From Aeromicrobium sp. A1-2 (GTDB taxonomy: Bacteria; Actinomycetota; Actinomycetes; Propionibacteriales; Nocardioidaceae), in NCBI RefSeq assembly GCF_003443875.1, contig NZ_CP027482.1, positions 1,302,001 through 1,366,000 on the forward strand: a stretch of DNA of 64,000 nucleotides, written 5' to 3'. The notes below the pieces were generated by a model. It had not been told where the DNA came from, did not search any database, and saw only the letters and a program-made list of their open reading frames with translations. This document shows, in pieces, positions 1-9,075 of the stretch (its first letter is position 1; each line of letters begins with the position of its first letter). The translations under genes were made by a program, and so were the position numbers.

Positions 1-2
1 AG

Positions 3-140
3 CGCGTGGCAGACGTCATCTGGAGCATGAATGCCGCGGAGTACTGGGTCCTGCTCGTGCAGGAGCGAGGCTGGGCAGCGACAGAGTTCGAGCGCTGGAT
101 CTCCGATGCGTGGCGCCGCCTGCTGCTACGGGCGGACTAG
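3..140 (+). CDS. TetR-family regulator, C-terminal end only
   Basis: The frame is open from the window edge to TAG at 138-140. The last 45 residues include WSMNAAEYWVLL, ERGWAATEFERWISDAW and a final RLLLRAD. This Trp/Arg-rich ending is typical of TetR-family ligand-binding domains. The DNA-binding half lies outside the window, so target and ligand cannot be judged. It converges on the next TetR gene, with 19 bp between the stops. Confidence 0.7.
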   Translation, partial: RVADVIWSMNAAEYWVLLVQERGWAATEFERWISDAWRRLLLRAD

Positions 141-159
141 ACGGCGGCGCGGTGGCGGA

Positions 160-813
160 TCAGACCGTGCCGCGGGCCATCGCGACGGCGGCGAGGGTCA
201 CGAGGTGCTTGACCTCATCGAACGGGACGGCATCGACGGCGGGGAGGCCGGGGTTCTGCTCACGGACCGAGAGCTGCAACGTCGCCAGGTTCATGACTCC
301 GAGCGACTGGGTGTAGAGCACGTTGGCCAGCAGGTAAGGATCGCGGACATGGAACTCGCCGGTCGCGGTCCCCGCCTCGAGCACCGTCACGACGTGCGAC
401 AGGCAGGCGGCCATGGCCCGTCCCAGGTCAAACATGACCCGCTCGCTGACCTCCTCCATGAGCTCCTCGCCGCGCCGCCGCAGGAGCGCCTGGGCGCAGT
501 CGACGAACGCCGGCAGGCCGGCGCCGAAGTCGAGGAAGGTGTCGGACAGGGTCTGTAGCCGGTCGACCGGCTCGCAGGACGCGTCGTCGGCCGAGGCGAG
601 GGCCGTGTCGAGCTCGTCGAGGTAGCCCACGAGAGTCTGGGCGAACAGCTCCTCCTTGCCGGAGAAGTGTCGATAGATGATGGCGCGGTTGATCCCCACC
701 GCGCGTGCGATGTCCTCAATCTGGGCGTCGCTCACGCCACGTTCATCGAACAGGGACCTGGTGGCGTCCAGGATCTCCCTCTTGCGCTCTGCGCGGCGTT
801 CAGAGACGGGCAT
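160..813 (-). CDS. TetR/AcrR-family transcriptional regulator
   Basis: A 217-residue protein. The N-terminal helix-turn-helix (about residues 8-55) reads RREILDATRSLFDERGV-like, then DIARAVGINRAIIYRHFSGKEEL, the standard TetR DNA-binding fold. The C-terminal two thirds is a helical ligand pocket of unknown specificity. It is divergent from uvrB. The start is ATG 813, with TAAAGT on the minus strand ending exactly 6 nt upstream, so the transcript is probably leaderless. A short palindrome AAGG-C-CCTT (825-833) touches this -10 and could be an autoregulatory site, which is weak evidence. No neighbour suggests the inducer. Confidence 0.88.
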   Translation of the reverse strand: MPVSERRAERKREILDATRSLFDERGVSDAQIEDIARAVGINRAIIYRHFSGKEELFAQTLVGYLDELDTALASADDASCEPVDRLQTLSDTFLDFGAGLPAFVDCAQALLRRRGEELMEEVSERVMFDLGRAMAACLSHVVTVLEAGTATGEFHVRDPYLLANVLYTQSLGVMNLATLQLSVREQNPGLPAVDAVPFDEVKHLVTLAAVAMARGTV

Positions 814-819
814 GAGACC

Positions 820-855
820 ACTTTAAGGCCCTTTGTCGGAGGCGGGACGTAGGCT
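820..855. promoter_or_regulatory. Divergent leaderless promoters of tetR and uvrB
   Basis: The minus-strand hexamer TAAAGT (820-825) lies 6 nt before ATG 813. The plus-strand hexamer TAGGCT (850-855) lies 6 nt before ATG 862. Both place the expected transcription start on the A of the start codon. No SOS box of the actinobacterial TCGAAC-N4-GTTCGA type is visible here. The -35 regions are not obvious. Confidence 0.55.
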
Positions 856-861
856 CGTCGT

Positions 862-2946
862 ATGAGGTCAGTGTCCGAGCTGCAGCGCCAGGTGGCTCCC
901 ATCGAGGTCGTCTCCGAATACCAGCCCGCAGGTGATCAGCCGGCCGCGATCGCCGAGCTCGAACGCCGCATCAACTCGGGCGCGGTCGACAACGTCCTGC
1001 TCGGCGCGACCGGCACCGGCAAGACCGCGACGACGGCGTGGTTGGCCGAGCGGCTGCAGCGGCCGATGCTCGTGATGATGCCCAACAAGCTGTTGGCTGC
1101 GCAGTTCGCCAACGAGCTCCGCGAGCTGCTGCCCAACAATGCCGTCGAGTACTTCGTCTCCTACTACGACTACTACCAACCAGAGGCGTACATCGCGCAG
1201 AGCGACACCTACATCGAGAAGGACTCCTCGATCAACGAGGAGGTCGAGCGGCTGCGCCACTCTGCGACGTGGTCACTCCTGACCCGCCGCGACGTCATCG
1301 TGGTCGCGACGGTGTCATGCATCTATGGTCTCGGTTCGGCACAGGAGTACCTCGAGCGGATGATCGGGTTCAAGGTCGGTGAGGAGCAGCCTCGTGACGA
1401 GCTGCTTCGCACCCTCGTGCAGGCCCAGTACGTCCGCAACGACGTCAGCTCGACCCGTGGCACGTTCCGGGTCAAGGGCGACACGATCGAGATCTTCCCG
1501 GTCTACCAGGAGCACGCCGTACGGGTCGAGTTCTTCGGCGACGAGATCGAGCGGCTCATGACCCTGCACCCGCTGACCGGTGAGGTCCTGAGCGATGACC
1601 AGGAGCTCTACGTCGGCGCCGCGACGCACTACGCCGCCGGCCAGGAGACCATGAACCGGGCGATGCGCACGATCGAGGTCGAGCTGGAGGAGCGGCTCGC
1701 CGAGCTCGAGGGCGAGGGCAAGCTGCTCGAGGCGCAGCGACTGCGCATGCGCACGACGTACGACCTGGAGATGATGCAGCAGGTCGGCACGTGCGCCGGC
1801 ATCGAAAACTACTCCCGCCACATGGACGGGCGCGGCCCCGGCACCCCCGGCCACTGCCTGCTCGACTACTTCCCCGACGACTTCGTGCTGGTCGTCGACG
1901 AGTCGCACGTGACGATCCCGCAGATCGGCGCCATGTACGAGGGCGACATGTCCCGCAAGCGCTCGCTGGTCGAGCACGGATTCCGGCTCCCGAGCGCGAT
2001 GGACAACCGGCCGCTGAAGTGGCCCGAGTTCCTCGACCGCATCGGTCAGACGCTCTACCTGTCGGCGACGCCCGGCAAGTACGAGCTCGAGAAGGTGCAG
2101 GGCGACGTCGTCGAGCAGATCATCCGTCCCACCGGGCTGATCGACCCCGAGGTCATCGTCAAGCCGACCAAGGGCCAGATCGACGACCTGATCACCCAGA
2201 TCCGCATCCGCACGGAGCGCCAGGAGCGCGTCCTGGTCACGACGCTGACCAAGAAAATGTCCGAAGACCTGACCGACTACCTCCTCGAGGCCGGCATCCG
2301 CACGCGCTACCTGCACAGTGAGGTCGACACCCTGCGGCGCGTCGAGCTGCTGCGTGAGCTGCGGATGGGCGAGTACGACGTGCTGGTCGGCATCAACCTG
2401 CTGCGTGAGGGGCTCGACCTGCCCGAGGTGAGCCTGGTCGCGATCCTCGATGCCGACAAGGAGGGCTTCCTGCGCTCGGGGCGCTCGCTGATCCAGACGA
2501 TCGGCCGGGCCGCCCGCAACGTGTCGGGTCAGGTCATTATGTACGCCGATCGGATCACCGACTCGATGGGCTGGGCGATCGAGGAGACCAACCGTCGTCG
2601 GGAGAAGCAGGTTGCCTACAACACGGCCAACGGCATCGACCCGACCCCCCTGCGCAAGAAGATCGGCGACATCACCGACATGCTGGCCCGTGAGGACGCC
2701 GACACCGCCTCGCTGCTCGCCGCGACGGGTGACAAGCGCCGCAAGGGCGCCCCGGTCCCGCTGGGGAAGCACACCACTTCGCTGGCCGACCTGCCCTCGG
2801 GTGAGCTCGCCGATCTGATCGAGCAGCTCAGCGAGCAGATGCGAGGTGCCGCAGCAGAGCTGCAGTTCGAGGTCGCGGCCCGGCTGCGCGACGAGATCGG
2901 CGACCTCAAGAAGGAGCTCCGCAGCATGCTCCAGGCGGGTGTCTGA
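862..2946 (+). CDS. uvrB: UvrABC excision nuclease subunit B
   Basis: A 694-residue helicase-like damage-verification subunit of nucleotide excision repair. It accepts DNA from UvrA and recruits UvrC. Walker A GATGTGKT is at residues 48-55, the beta-hairpin [10 protein letters not shown] that clamps DNA at 101-110, and the Walker B-like DESH in the middle. The helicase C motif QTIGRAAR is followed by a C-terminal UVR motif (about 655-690, [17 protein letters not shown]) that binds UvrC. Length matches the family. ATG 862 is chosen because TAGGCT sits 6 nt upstream (leaderless). uvrA and uvrC are in the same window about 6 kb downstream. Confidence 0.98.
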   Translation: MRSVSELQRQVAPIEVVSEYQPAGDQPAAIAELERRINSGAVDNVLLGATGTGKTATTAWLAERLQRPMLVMMPNKLLAAQFANELRELLPNNAVEYFVSYYDYYQPEAYIAQSDTYIEKDSSINEEVERLRHSATWSLLTRRDVIVVATVSCIYGLGSAQEYLERMIGFKVGEEQPRDELLRTLVQAQYVRNDVSSTRGTFRVKGDTIEIFPVYQEHAVRVEFFGDEIERLMTLHPLTGEVLSDDQELYVGAATHYAAGQETMNRAMRTIEVELEERLAELEGEGKLLEAQRLRMRTTYDLEMMQQVGTCAGIENYSRHMDGRGPGTPGHCLLDYFPDDFVLVVDESHVTIPQIGAMYEGDMSRKRSLVEHGFRLPSAMDNRPLKWPEFLDRIGQTLYLSATPGKYELEKVQGDVVEQIIRPTGLIDPEVIVKPTKGQIDDLITQIRIRTERQERVLVTTLTKKMSEDLTDYLLEAGIRTRYLHSEVDTLRRVELLRELRMGEYDVLVGINLLREGLDLPEVSLVAILDADKEGFLRSGRSLIQTIGRAARNVSGQVIMYADRITDSMGWAIEETNRRREKQVAYNTANGIDPTPLRKKIGDITDMLAREDADTASLLAATGDKRRKGAPVPLGKHTTSLADLPSGELADLIEQLSEQMRGAAAELQFEVAARLRDEIGDLKKELRSMLQAGV

Positions 2947-2968
2947 CCCGCTGGTCCAGACTGGCGGG

Positions 2969-3754
2969 GTGACCGACGTCCTGGAGAACGACCGTGTTCG
3001 TGCCGTCATCGACCCGGGCCGGGGGGCTCGACTCGTGAGCCTCGAGCTCGACGGTCACGAGGTCCTCGGCCGAGCCACCGACCCGTCGGTCGATCCGGCC
3101 ATCGCCGACGGCTGCTTCCCGATGGTCCCGTGGGCGGGCCGGATCCGCGATGGTGTCCTGCTCGTCGGGGGAGCGGAGCACCAGCTGCCCCTGGCTGACG
3201 ATGGCAACGCCCTACACGGCCTGGCCCACGCCGCCGCCTGGCAGTCACTGGGCGAGGGCGCGTACGAGCTCGCGATCGGGCCGCCGTGGCCCACTGAAGG
3301 TGTCGCGACCCTGACCTACGCGCTGCTCGATGACGGCCTCCGCATCGAGCTGAGCTGGGACGACGACAGCGAATCGCCGTGCTCGGTCGGGCTGCACCCC
3401 TGGTTCCGACGTCAGCTCGATGTCGGTGAGCCCGCAGTGTGGCCACTGGACGCCGGGGCCATGGTCGAGCGCGGGAACGACGGTCTGCCGACCGGACGGC
3501 TCACGGCGCCACACCCCGGGCCGTGGGACGACTGCTTCCGACTTTCCTCGGCGCCGGTCATCACCTGGCCAGGCGCGTTGGAGCTGACGCTGAGCGCATC
3601 GACCCCGTGGTGGGTCGTCTACGACGTTCCGGAGACCACGGTCTGCCTCGAGCCGCAGACCGCGCCGCCGGATGCCTTCGGTCACCCCGGACTGCAGCCC
3701 ACTGGCGGATGGCCCCGCGGGGTGTGGCTGGAGCTGCGCGGGCGAGCGCTCTAG
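2969..3754 (+). CDS. Aldose 1-epimerase-like sugar mutarotase
   Basis: A 261-residue galactose-mutarotase-fold protein. It begins VTDVLENDRVRAVIDPGRGAR. It contains FPMVPWAGRIRDG, the sugar-binding NALHGLAH histidine motif, SVGLHPWFR with the second histidine, and VCLEPQTAPPDAF with the catalytic glutamate. Family enzymes interconvert sugar anomers; the true substrate is unknown. GTG 2969 is chosen because homology begins there, 22 bp after uvrB, so co-transcription with uvrB is likely. An upstream in-frame ATG at 2846 lies inside uvrB and is not credible. Confidence 0.88.
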   Translation: MTDVLENDRVRAVIDPGRGARLVSLELDGHEVLGRATDPSVDPAIADGCFPMVPWAGRIRDGVLLVGGAEHQLPLADDGNALHGLAHAAAWQSLGEGAYELAIGPPWPTEGVATLTYALLDDGLRIELSWDDDSESPCSVGLHPWFRRQLDVGEPAVWPLDAGAMVERGNDGLPTGRLTAPHPGPWDDCFRLSSAPVITWPGALELTLSASTPWWVVYDVPETTVCLEPQTAPPDAFGHPGLQPTGGWPRGVWLELRGRAL

Positions 3755-3807
3755 CCAGCACTGACAACCGACGAGGCAGAACAGGGCTCCACCTGCAAGA
3801 ATGGGTC

Positions 3808-3926
3808 GTGGAGGGGAGTATTCCCCGATCGCAACGTCGTCATCACGGTGGCTCCCAGCAGTCTCCCGGTGTTGCGGGCCGCTCGATGCGGCGGAAGAGA
3901 CCTCCGGCGCCCTGACGACCGGAGAT
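3808..3926 (+). promoter_or_regulatory. yybP-ykoY-type manganese riboswitch with RBS-sequestering platform
   Basis: The leader of terC carries the family landmarks: 5' GGAGGGGAGTA (3810-3820), the internal CGTCGTCATCACGG segment (3835-3848) and 3' GAAGAGACCTCC (3894-3905). P1 closes as GGAGG (3810-3814) with CCTCC (3901-3905). The same 3' strand, CTCCGG (3902-3907), is perfectly complementary to CCGGAG (3919-3924), which contains the terC Shine-Dalgarno. When the aptamer forms P1 the RBS should be free, so Mn2+ would turn translation on. Family knowledge: these aptamers bind Mn2+ and often precede TerC/Alx or MntP genes. The platform reading is inference. Confidence 0.85.
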
Positions 3927-3933
3927 ACACGCC

Positions 3934-4962
3934 GTGATGCTTCCCCTGGCCGAGAGGGCCGCCGACACCGTGAGCATGTCGGTCTCGCAGACCGAGTGGT
4001 TCGTGACGATCGGCGTGACGATCGCCGTCCTGCTGTTCGACGTCGTGATCGTGGCCCGGCGCCCGCACGAGCCGACGATCAAGGAATGCACGGTCTATCT
4101 GGCCGGCTACGTCGGTCTGGCGATCGCCTTCGGCATCTGGGTCATGGTCCACCACGACGTGCCCGAGAAGGGTGGCGATTTCGGGCTGCAGTTCTTCGCC
4201 GGCTGGCTGACCGAGTACAGCCTCTCGATCGACAACCTGTTCATCTTCCTGATCATCATGGCGAGCTTCAAGGTCCCGCGAAAGCTGCAGCAGGAGGCCC
4301 TGCTGGTCGGCATCATCATCGCGCTGATCTTCCGCGGCATCTTCATCGCGATCGGTGCCGTCGCGATCAACAACTTCTCGTGGATCTTCTACATCTTCGG
4401 CGCGTTCCTGCTGTGGACCGCGTGGACGCTGGTCAAGGACACCGACCACGACGACGACGGCGAGAACGGTGTCGTCCGGTTGGCCAAGCGCTATCTCAAC
4501 ACCAAGGACGAGTGGCACGGGCTGACGCTGTTCATTAAGGAGAACGGCAAGACATTCATCACGCCGATGTTCCTGGTGATCCTGTCGCTCGGCACGACCG
4601 ACCTGCTGTTCGCGCTCGACTCGATCCCGGCGATCTACGGCCTGACCAAGGAGCCCTACCTGGTGTTCACGGCCAACGTGTTCGCCCTGATGGGTCTGCG
4701 CCAGCTCTACTTCCTGCTCGGTGACCTGCTCAAGAAGCTGATCTACCTCTCGCAGGGACTCGCCATCCTGCTGGCCTTCATCGGGGTCAAGCTCGTGCTG
4801 CACGCGCTCCACACCAACGAGCTGCCGTTCGTCAACGGTGGCAAGCCGTTCGACGTGCCCGAGATCCCGACGCTGCTGAGCCTCGGGGTGATCGTCGTGA
4901 TCCTCGCGGTCACCGCCGTGGTCAGCCTCACGGTGTCATCGCGCCGCGAGTCGGCCGGCTGA
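3934..4962 (+). CDS. TerC-family integral membrane protein (Mn2+ efflux type)
   Basis: A 342-residue protein, most of it membrane. It has repeated hydrophobic helices, the family motif EYSLSIDNLFIF (acidic residues inside a helix), and the mirrored LLFALDSIPAIYG plus FTANVFALMGLRQLYFLL near the C-terminus. TerC/Alx proteins move Mn2+ out of the cytosol and are linked to metal or tellurite tolerance. The Mn2+-type riboswitch just upstream supports that role here. GTG 3934 is preferred because GGAG at 3921-3924 is 9 nt upstream; ATG 3937 or ATG 3976 are alternatives. It converges on the permease gene with 2 bp between stops. Confidence 0.93.
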   Translation: MMLPLAERAADTVSMSVSQTEWFVTIGVTIAVLLFDVVIVARRPHEPTIKECTVYLAGYVGLAIAFGIWVMVHHDVPEKGGDFGLQFFAGWLTEYSLSIDNLFIFLIIMASFKVPRKLQQEALLVGIIIALIFRGIFIAIGAVAINNFSWIFYIFGAFLLWTAWTLVKDTDHDDDGENGVVRLAKRYLNTKDEWHGLTLFIKENGKTFITPMFLVILSLGTTDLLFALDSIPAIYGLTKEPYLVFTANVFALMGLRQLYFLLGDLLKKLIYLSQGLAILLAFIGVKLVLHALHTNELPFVNGGKPFDVPEIPTLLSLGVIVVILAVTAVVSLTVSSRRESAG

Positions 4963-4964
4963 CC

Positions 4965-6374
4965 TCAGTCGGCGTCCTCGGGGTCGGACATCGTCATGTC
5001 CTCGCCGTGGGCCCGACGGTGCAGGTAGATCGGCACCGACAGGACGAGGCCAATCGCCAGCAACAGCCCACCCACGACGTACTGGTCGCCGCTGCGTCCC
5101 GAGAGTGGAGTCACCAGGTACAGGCACGCGAGCGCCCCGGTCACGGCGACGCCTGTGCGGGTGCGAAAGTGCGCGTGATCGACCCGATCGCGCCGGAGCA
5201 CGAGGACTGCGACGTTGACCACGGCGAAGACCCCGAGCAGCAGCAGTGACGTCGTGCCGCCGAGGACTGTGACGACGTTCTCGCTGGCGTTGGCGACGTA
5301 CGCGATCAGGACCAGCGCCAGCGCGGTCGTGAACGTGATCGCGGCCCACGGCGTCTGGTTCCGGCTGTGCACCTTCGAGAGGCTCTCGGGCAGGACCCCC
5401 TGCCTCGCCATCCCGTAGAGCAGCCGGCTGGCCATCATCATGTTGATCAACGCCGAGTTGGCGACCGCGAACATGGAGATGAACGGAAGGATGTCGTCGG
5501 CCGGCAAATTCGGTGCACCGGCGGCGACGACCTGCACCAGGGGTGGCGCGTTGTCGGGATCGGCCAGGTCGCCGACAGGGACCAGCGCGACGGCGCAGAT
5601 CGAGACCAGGACGTAGATCACCGCGGCAATCCCGAGCCCGGTCAGCATCATCTTGGGGAAGATCCGGCTGGGCTCGTGGCACTCCTCGGCCATGTTGACC
5701 GAGTCCTCGAAGCCGACCATGGCGAAGAACGCGAGCGAGGTCGCCGTCGTGACCGCCAGGAAGACGTTCTTGTCGTCCGGGGTGTCGAATGCCGTGATCC
5801 GGCTGAAGTCGGCATCGCCACCGGCCATGGCGTAGAAGCCGATGACGATCACCAGCACGAGGCCGGAGATCTCTACCAGCGTCAGGACCACATTGGTCTT
5901 GACGCTCTCGCTGGCTCCGCGGAAGTTGACCGCGGCGACCAGCAGCATGAAACCCATCGCGGTCAGCATGATCTGGCTGTCGGAGGCGGACCAGCCGATG
6001 CCGGCCGCCAGATTGTCGGCGAACGCGTTCGACGCCGTCGCCGCAGACGTGATTCCCGAGCTCATGACGGTGAAGGCGACGATGAAGGTGACGAAGTGCA
6101 CGCCGAAGGCCTTGTGGACGTACAGCGCCGCGCCGGCCGCCTGCGGATACTTCGTCACGAGCTCGAGATAGGACAGCGCCGTCAGCAGGGCTACGGCGAA
6201 GGCCACGATGAACGGCAGCCATGCTGCCCCGCCCACCTCGGCGGCGACCTGCCCGGTCAGGGCGTAGATCCCGGTGCCGAGGATGTCGCCCACGATGAAC
6301 AGCAGGAGCAACCTCGGCCCCATGACTCGTTTGAGCGTCGTGCCCGATCTCGAGTTTGCAGCGTCCGTCGCCAT
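4965..6374 (-). CDS. APC-superfamily amino-acid/amine permease
   Basis: A 469-residue polytopic permease with about 12 hydrophobic helices. The first reads LLLLFIVGDILGTGIYALTG, containing the unwound GDILGTGIY motif typical of APC transporters. It is followed by SYLELVTKYPQAAGAALYV and FFAMVGFEDSVNMAEE. APC members exchange or import amino acids or polyamines with protons; the substrate cannot be told. ATG 6374 is chosen for the strong GGAGGGGG 4 nt upstream; the longer frame to 6410 has no RBS. It is divergent from the P450 gene. Confidence 0.88.
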   Translation of the reverse strand: MATDAANSRSGTTLKRVMGPRLLLLFIVGDILGTGIYALTGQVAAEVGGAAWLPFIVAFAVALLTALSYLELVTKYPQAAGAALYVHKAFGVHFVTFIVAFTVMSSGITSAATASNAFADNLAAGIGWSASDSQIMLTAMGFMLLVAAVNFRGASESVKTNVVLTLVEISGLVLVIVIGFYAMAGGDADFSRITAFDTPDDKNVFLAVTTATSLAFFAMVGFEDSVNMAEECHEPSRIFPKMMLTGLGIAAVIYVLVSICAVALVPVGDLADPDNAPPLVQVVAAGAPNLPADDILPFISMFAVANSALINMMMASRLLYGMARQGVLPESLSKVHSRNQTPWAAITFTTALALVLIAYVANASENVVTVLGGTTSLLLLGVFAVVNVAVLVLRRDRVDHAHFRTRTGVAVTGALACLYLVTPLSGRSGDQYVVGGLLLAIGLVLSVPIYLHRRAHGEDMTMSDPEDAD

Positions 6375-6457
6375 GAGTCCCCCTCCATATGGGCCGATTT
6401 GAAGCGCCATCTTGCCTCAGCCTCAACCGAGTGGCTGAACCCCGCAACCGATCGGTG

Positions 6458-6463
6458 TAGTTT
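6458..6463 (+). promoter_or_regulatory. -10 box of leaderless P450 gene
   Basis: TAGTTT ends 6 nt before GTG 6470, so transcription would start at or next to the start codon. No Shine-Dalgarno is visible. Confidence 0.5.
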
Positions 6464-6469
6464 CGACCC

Positions 6470-7750
6470 GTGGTTGATGTGAGAGCGAGGATTTCTGGGT
6501 GGGCCGGCAAGCTGGTCATGCGACGCATCCAGCGGAAGGGCATCGATCTTTCCCGGATCTCGTTCATCCCCGAACCGACCAAGGTGCCACTGCAACGCCA
6601 CGGCCTGGATCCGGTCCCGCGGCTCGCCGAGATCAGGGCGACCCAGCCCATGCACAAGCTGGACCTCCCGTTCAACTTTCGCGCTTACCTCGTGACGGGC
6701 CATGACGAGGCGCGGCAGATCCTGACCGACCGGGACTCGTACTCCAACGACATCCGGCACATGTTCCACGGCGACGGCCCAGCCACCTCTGATGACATCG
6801 GTGGGTTGGGCTTCACGGATGCTCCGCTGCACACGCGGTTGCGCAAGATCGTGACCCCCGAGTTCACGATGCGACGGCTGGCTCGGCTCGAGCCGATGAT
6901 CAGCGACATCGTGGACCGCCAGCTCGATGCTCTCGCGATCGAGGGCACCGGTGCTGACCTGGCCAAGCATCTGGCCTTCCCGGTGCCGTTCCAGACCATC
7001 TGCGCGTTGCTGGGGCTCGACTACGAGGATCGCGACGCGTTCGAAAAGCTCGGCAGCGCACGCTTCGACGCGACCAACGGTGGTGCCGCGGCCTTCGGTG
7101 CGGTCTCCGAGCAGCGCGAGTTCCTGTTTGCAGCCGTGGCGAAACAGCGCAAGGAACCGGGCCCGGGCCTGATCGGGCAGATCCTGCGTGATGAGGGCGA
7201 CTTGATCTCCGACGTCGACCTCGCCGGGCTCGCCGACGGAGTGTTCACGGGTGGATACGAGACCACCGCCGGGATGATCGCACTCGGCACGATCGTGCTG
7301 CTGCGTGATCCGGCGTACGCCGAGCTGATCCGTCGCGGCGAGCCGGCCGATGTCGAGCGGATCGTCGAGGAGCTCCTGCGCTACCTGTCGGTCGTGCAGG
7401 TCGCGTTCCCGCGATTCGCCAAGCGCGACATGGAGCTGTTCGGTCAGCGGATCAAGGCCGGCGACGTCGTGCTGGCCTCGCTCAGCGGCGCCAACCGTGA
7501 TCCGCGGTCAGCTGGGGACCACCCCGACGAGTTCGACCCGTACCGCATCCCAGCCAGCGGACACCTGGCCTTCGGGCACGGCATCCACCGTTGCATCGGC
7601 GCCGAGCTCGCCCGCATGGAGCTGCGTATCGCCTTGCCCAAGCTGTTCCAGAAGTTCCCCGACCTCGCCCTCGCCAAGCCACAGGAGGAGCTGAGGTTCC
7701 GCGAGCTGTCCTTCGTGTACGGCGTCGACGAGCTCCCGGTCAGATTCTGA
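6470..7750 (+). CDS. Cytochrome P450 monooxygenase
   Basis: A 426-residue soluble bacterial P450. The I-helix GGYETTAG carries the oxygen-activating Thr. The K-helix ExxR motif is ELLR, and the heme loop FGHGIHRCIG has Cys375 as the thiolate ligand. No ferredoxin or ferredoxin reductase lies beside it, so electrons must come from a partner encoded elsewhere. Bacterial P450s of this size hydroxylate small hydrophobic compounds or secondary metabolites; the substrate is unknown. Start GTG 6470 is supported by the leaderless -10 at 6458. Confidence 0.95.
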   Translation: MVDVRARISGWAGKLVMRRIQRKGIDLSRISFIPEPTKVPLQRHGLDPVPRLAEIRATQPMHKLDLPFNFRAYLVTGHDEARQILTDRDSYSNDIRHMFHGDGPATSDDIGGLGFTDAPLHTRLRKIVTPEFTMRRLARLEPMISDIVDRQLDALAIEGTGADLAKHLAFPVPFQTICALLGLDYEDRDAFEKLGSARFDATNGGAAAFGAVSEQREFLFAAVAKQRKEPGPGLIGQILRDEGDLISDVDLAGLADGVFTGGYETTAGMIALGTIVLLRDPAYAELIRRGEPADVERIVEELLRYLSVVQVAFPRFAKRDMELFGQRIKAGDVVLASLSGANRDPRSAGDHPDEFDPYRIPASGHLAFGHGIHRCIGAELARMELRIALPKLFQKFPDLALAKPQEELRFRELSFVYGVDELPVRF

Positions 7751-7826
7751 CCGTGACAGACCACGCCGGCACGGCGGATGCGGTCAATGCCATGGACGTC
7801 ATGCTGCCGCGGGTCGCCGAGGACTC

Positions 7827-8228
7827 CTAGGTCGGAGTGCCGGCCGATGTGCCATCTGATGCGCACTGGTTGAGCGTGATGGCCTTGTTGCGGGCGAAGT
7901 TCTCGGATGTCCGCGCGGCCTCGGGGTAGTCCGCGGGCGCGAGGTTGGCGTAGTACTCCACCGCATCCAGCAACGCGTCAGCCTCGGGCTCCTCGCTGAT
8001 CGTGGCGTAGACCTTCGCGGTGACCTTGGCCTTCTCGAAGCTCGCAACGGTGCCCGCGTAGTCCTTCGCGTTGAACAGGTCGATCCCGGTGCGCACCTCG
8101 GCACACGTCTTGGTCTGGGCCTCGACGATCGACAGGGGAGAGGTCGTGGTCTCGTCCCCGGTCTGCTCGGAGCCGCCAGCGCAGGCAGACAGCGCGCCCA
8201 GCAGCACAACGGCCGCGATGATCCTCAC
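7827..8228 (-). CDS. Small predicted lipoprotein, unknown function
   Basis: A 133-residue protein. It has a short signal, RIIAAVVLLGALSAC, with lipobox LSAC, then a Thr/Ser/Glu-rich linker and a helical domain (VEAQTKTCAEVRTGIDLFNAK ... NKAITLNQC) with two further cysteines that could form a disulfide. It is probably anchored outside the membrane. GTG 8228 is chosen because minus-strand TACTGT (8236-8241) lies 7 nt upstream and the signal peptide begins directly. It lies 52 bp downstream of the MBL gene on the same strand. I do not recognise the family. Confidence 0.72.
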   Translation of the reverse strand: MRIIAAVVLLGALSACAGGSEQTGDETTTSPLSIVEAQTKTCAEVRTGIDLFNAKDYAGTVASFEKAKVTAKVYATISEEPEADALLDAVEYYANLAPADYPEAARTSENFARNKAITLNQCASDGTSAGTPT

Positions 8229-8280
8229 CCTTCGAACAGTAGGCGCTGCTCGAGGGACCGCCACTCGAATCAGCTGTCGC

Positions 8281-8934
8281 TCACCAGCCCCGCTCGCGCC
8301 ACTCCGTGAGGTGCGGACGCTCGACACCGAGCGTCGTGTCGGTCCCGTGGCCGGGATAGACGTGGGTGTCGTCTCCGAAGCGTCCGAAGATCTTGGACTC
8401 GACCTGATCGATCAGGGTCACGAAGTCCTCCGGTGCCCAGGTCTTGCCGACCCCACCGGGGAACAGCGAGTCGCCGGTGAACAGGTGCACGATGCCGTCG
8501 GGGTCGTCGTACGCCAGCACGATCGAGCCGGGAGTGTGGCCGGCGACCTCGATGACTTCGAGCTCGCACGATCCGACCCGGACACGGGCCCCCGTGCGGA
8601 CGCGGGTCGTGACGGTGACCGGCAGCTCGTCGGCGTCGTCCTCGCCGGCGACAGTCTCGGCGCCGGTGCGCTCGACGATCGTCGGCAGCGCCTGCCAGTG
8701 GTCTCCATGTCGGTGGGTTGTCACGACGCGGGCCAGCCCGTCGCCCCCGATCAGGCCGAGCAGGGTGTCGGCCTCGTTGGCGGCGTCGATCAGCACCTGC
8801 TCTCCGGTCAGCACGCAGCGCAGCAGGTACGCGTTGTTGTTCATGTCGCCGACCGCGACCTTGGTGATCAGCAGGTCGCCTGCGGGCTGCACGTCGGCAG
8901 GACCGCCGACCTCGACTTCTCCGGTGTACGTCAT
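8281..8934 (-). CDS. Metallo-beta-lactamase-fold hydrolase (glyoxalase II-like)
   Basis: A 217-residue MBL-fold enzyme. The dinuclear metal motif THRHGDHW (HxHxDH type), AGHTPGSIV, GDSLFPGG and the late histidine VYPGHGTDTT are all present. Such proteins hydrolyse thioesters like S-lactoylglutathione, or mycothiol equivalents in actinobacteria; the substrate is inferred only at family level. ATG 8934 is preferred over the longer frame because homology begins at MTYTGEVEV. It is divergent from uvrA, a common neighbour in actinobacteria. Confidence 0.9.
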   Translation of the reverse strand: MTYTGEVEVGGPADVQPAGDLLITKVAVGDMNNNAYLLRCVLTGEQVLIDAANEADTLLGLIGGDGLARVVTTHRHGDHWQALPTIVERTGAETVAGEDDADELPVTVTTRVRTGARVRVGSCELEVIEVAGHTPGSIVLAYDDPDGIVHLFTGDSLFPGGVGKTWAPEDFVTLIDQVESKIFGRFGDDTHVYPGHGTDTTLGVERPHLTEWRERGW

Positions 8935-9075
8935 GGAGGTCAGCCTGCCAGACCCGGACGGCGCCGGGTGTGACGAGCCCGACCACGCTCCCGGGAGGAA
9001 ACTGTCGCACCCCGTCGTTACGATGAAGTGGGCGCGAGCTGTGCCCAAAACCACCACTCATTTCAGGGGAGCCTT

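Noticed and set aside
1315..3009. Minus-strand 564-codon open frame opposite uvrB
   Set aside because: It is antisense to a clear uvrB, has Arg/Asp/Leu-heavy composition without motifs, and arises from high third-position GC. Not a gene.
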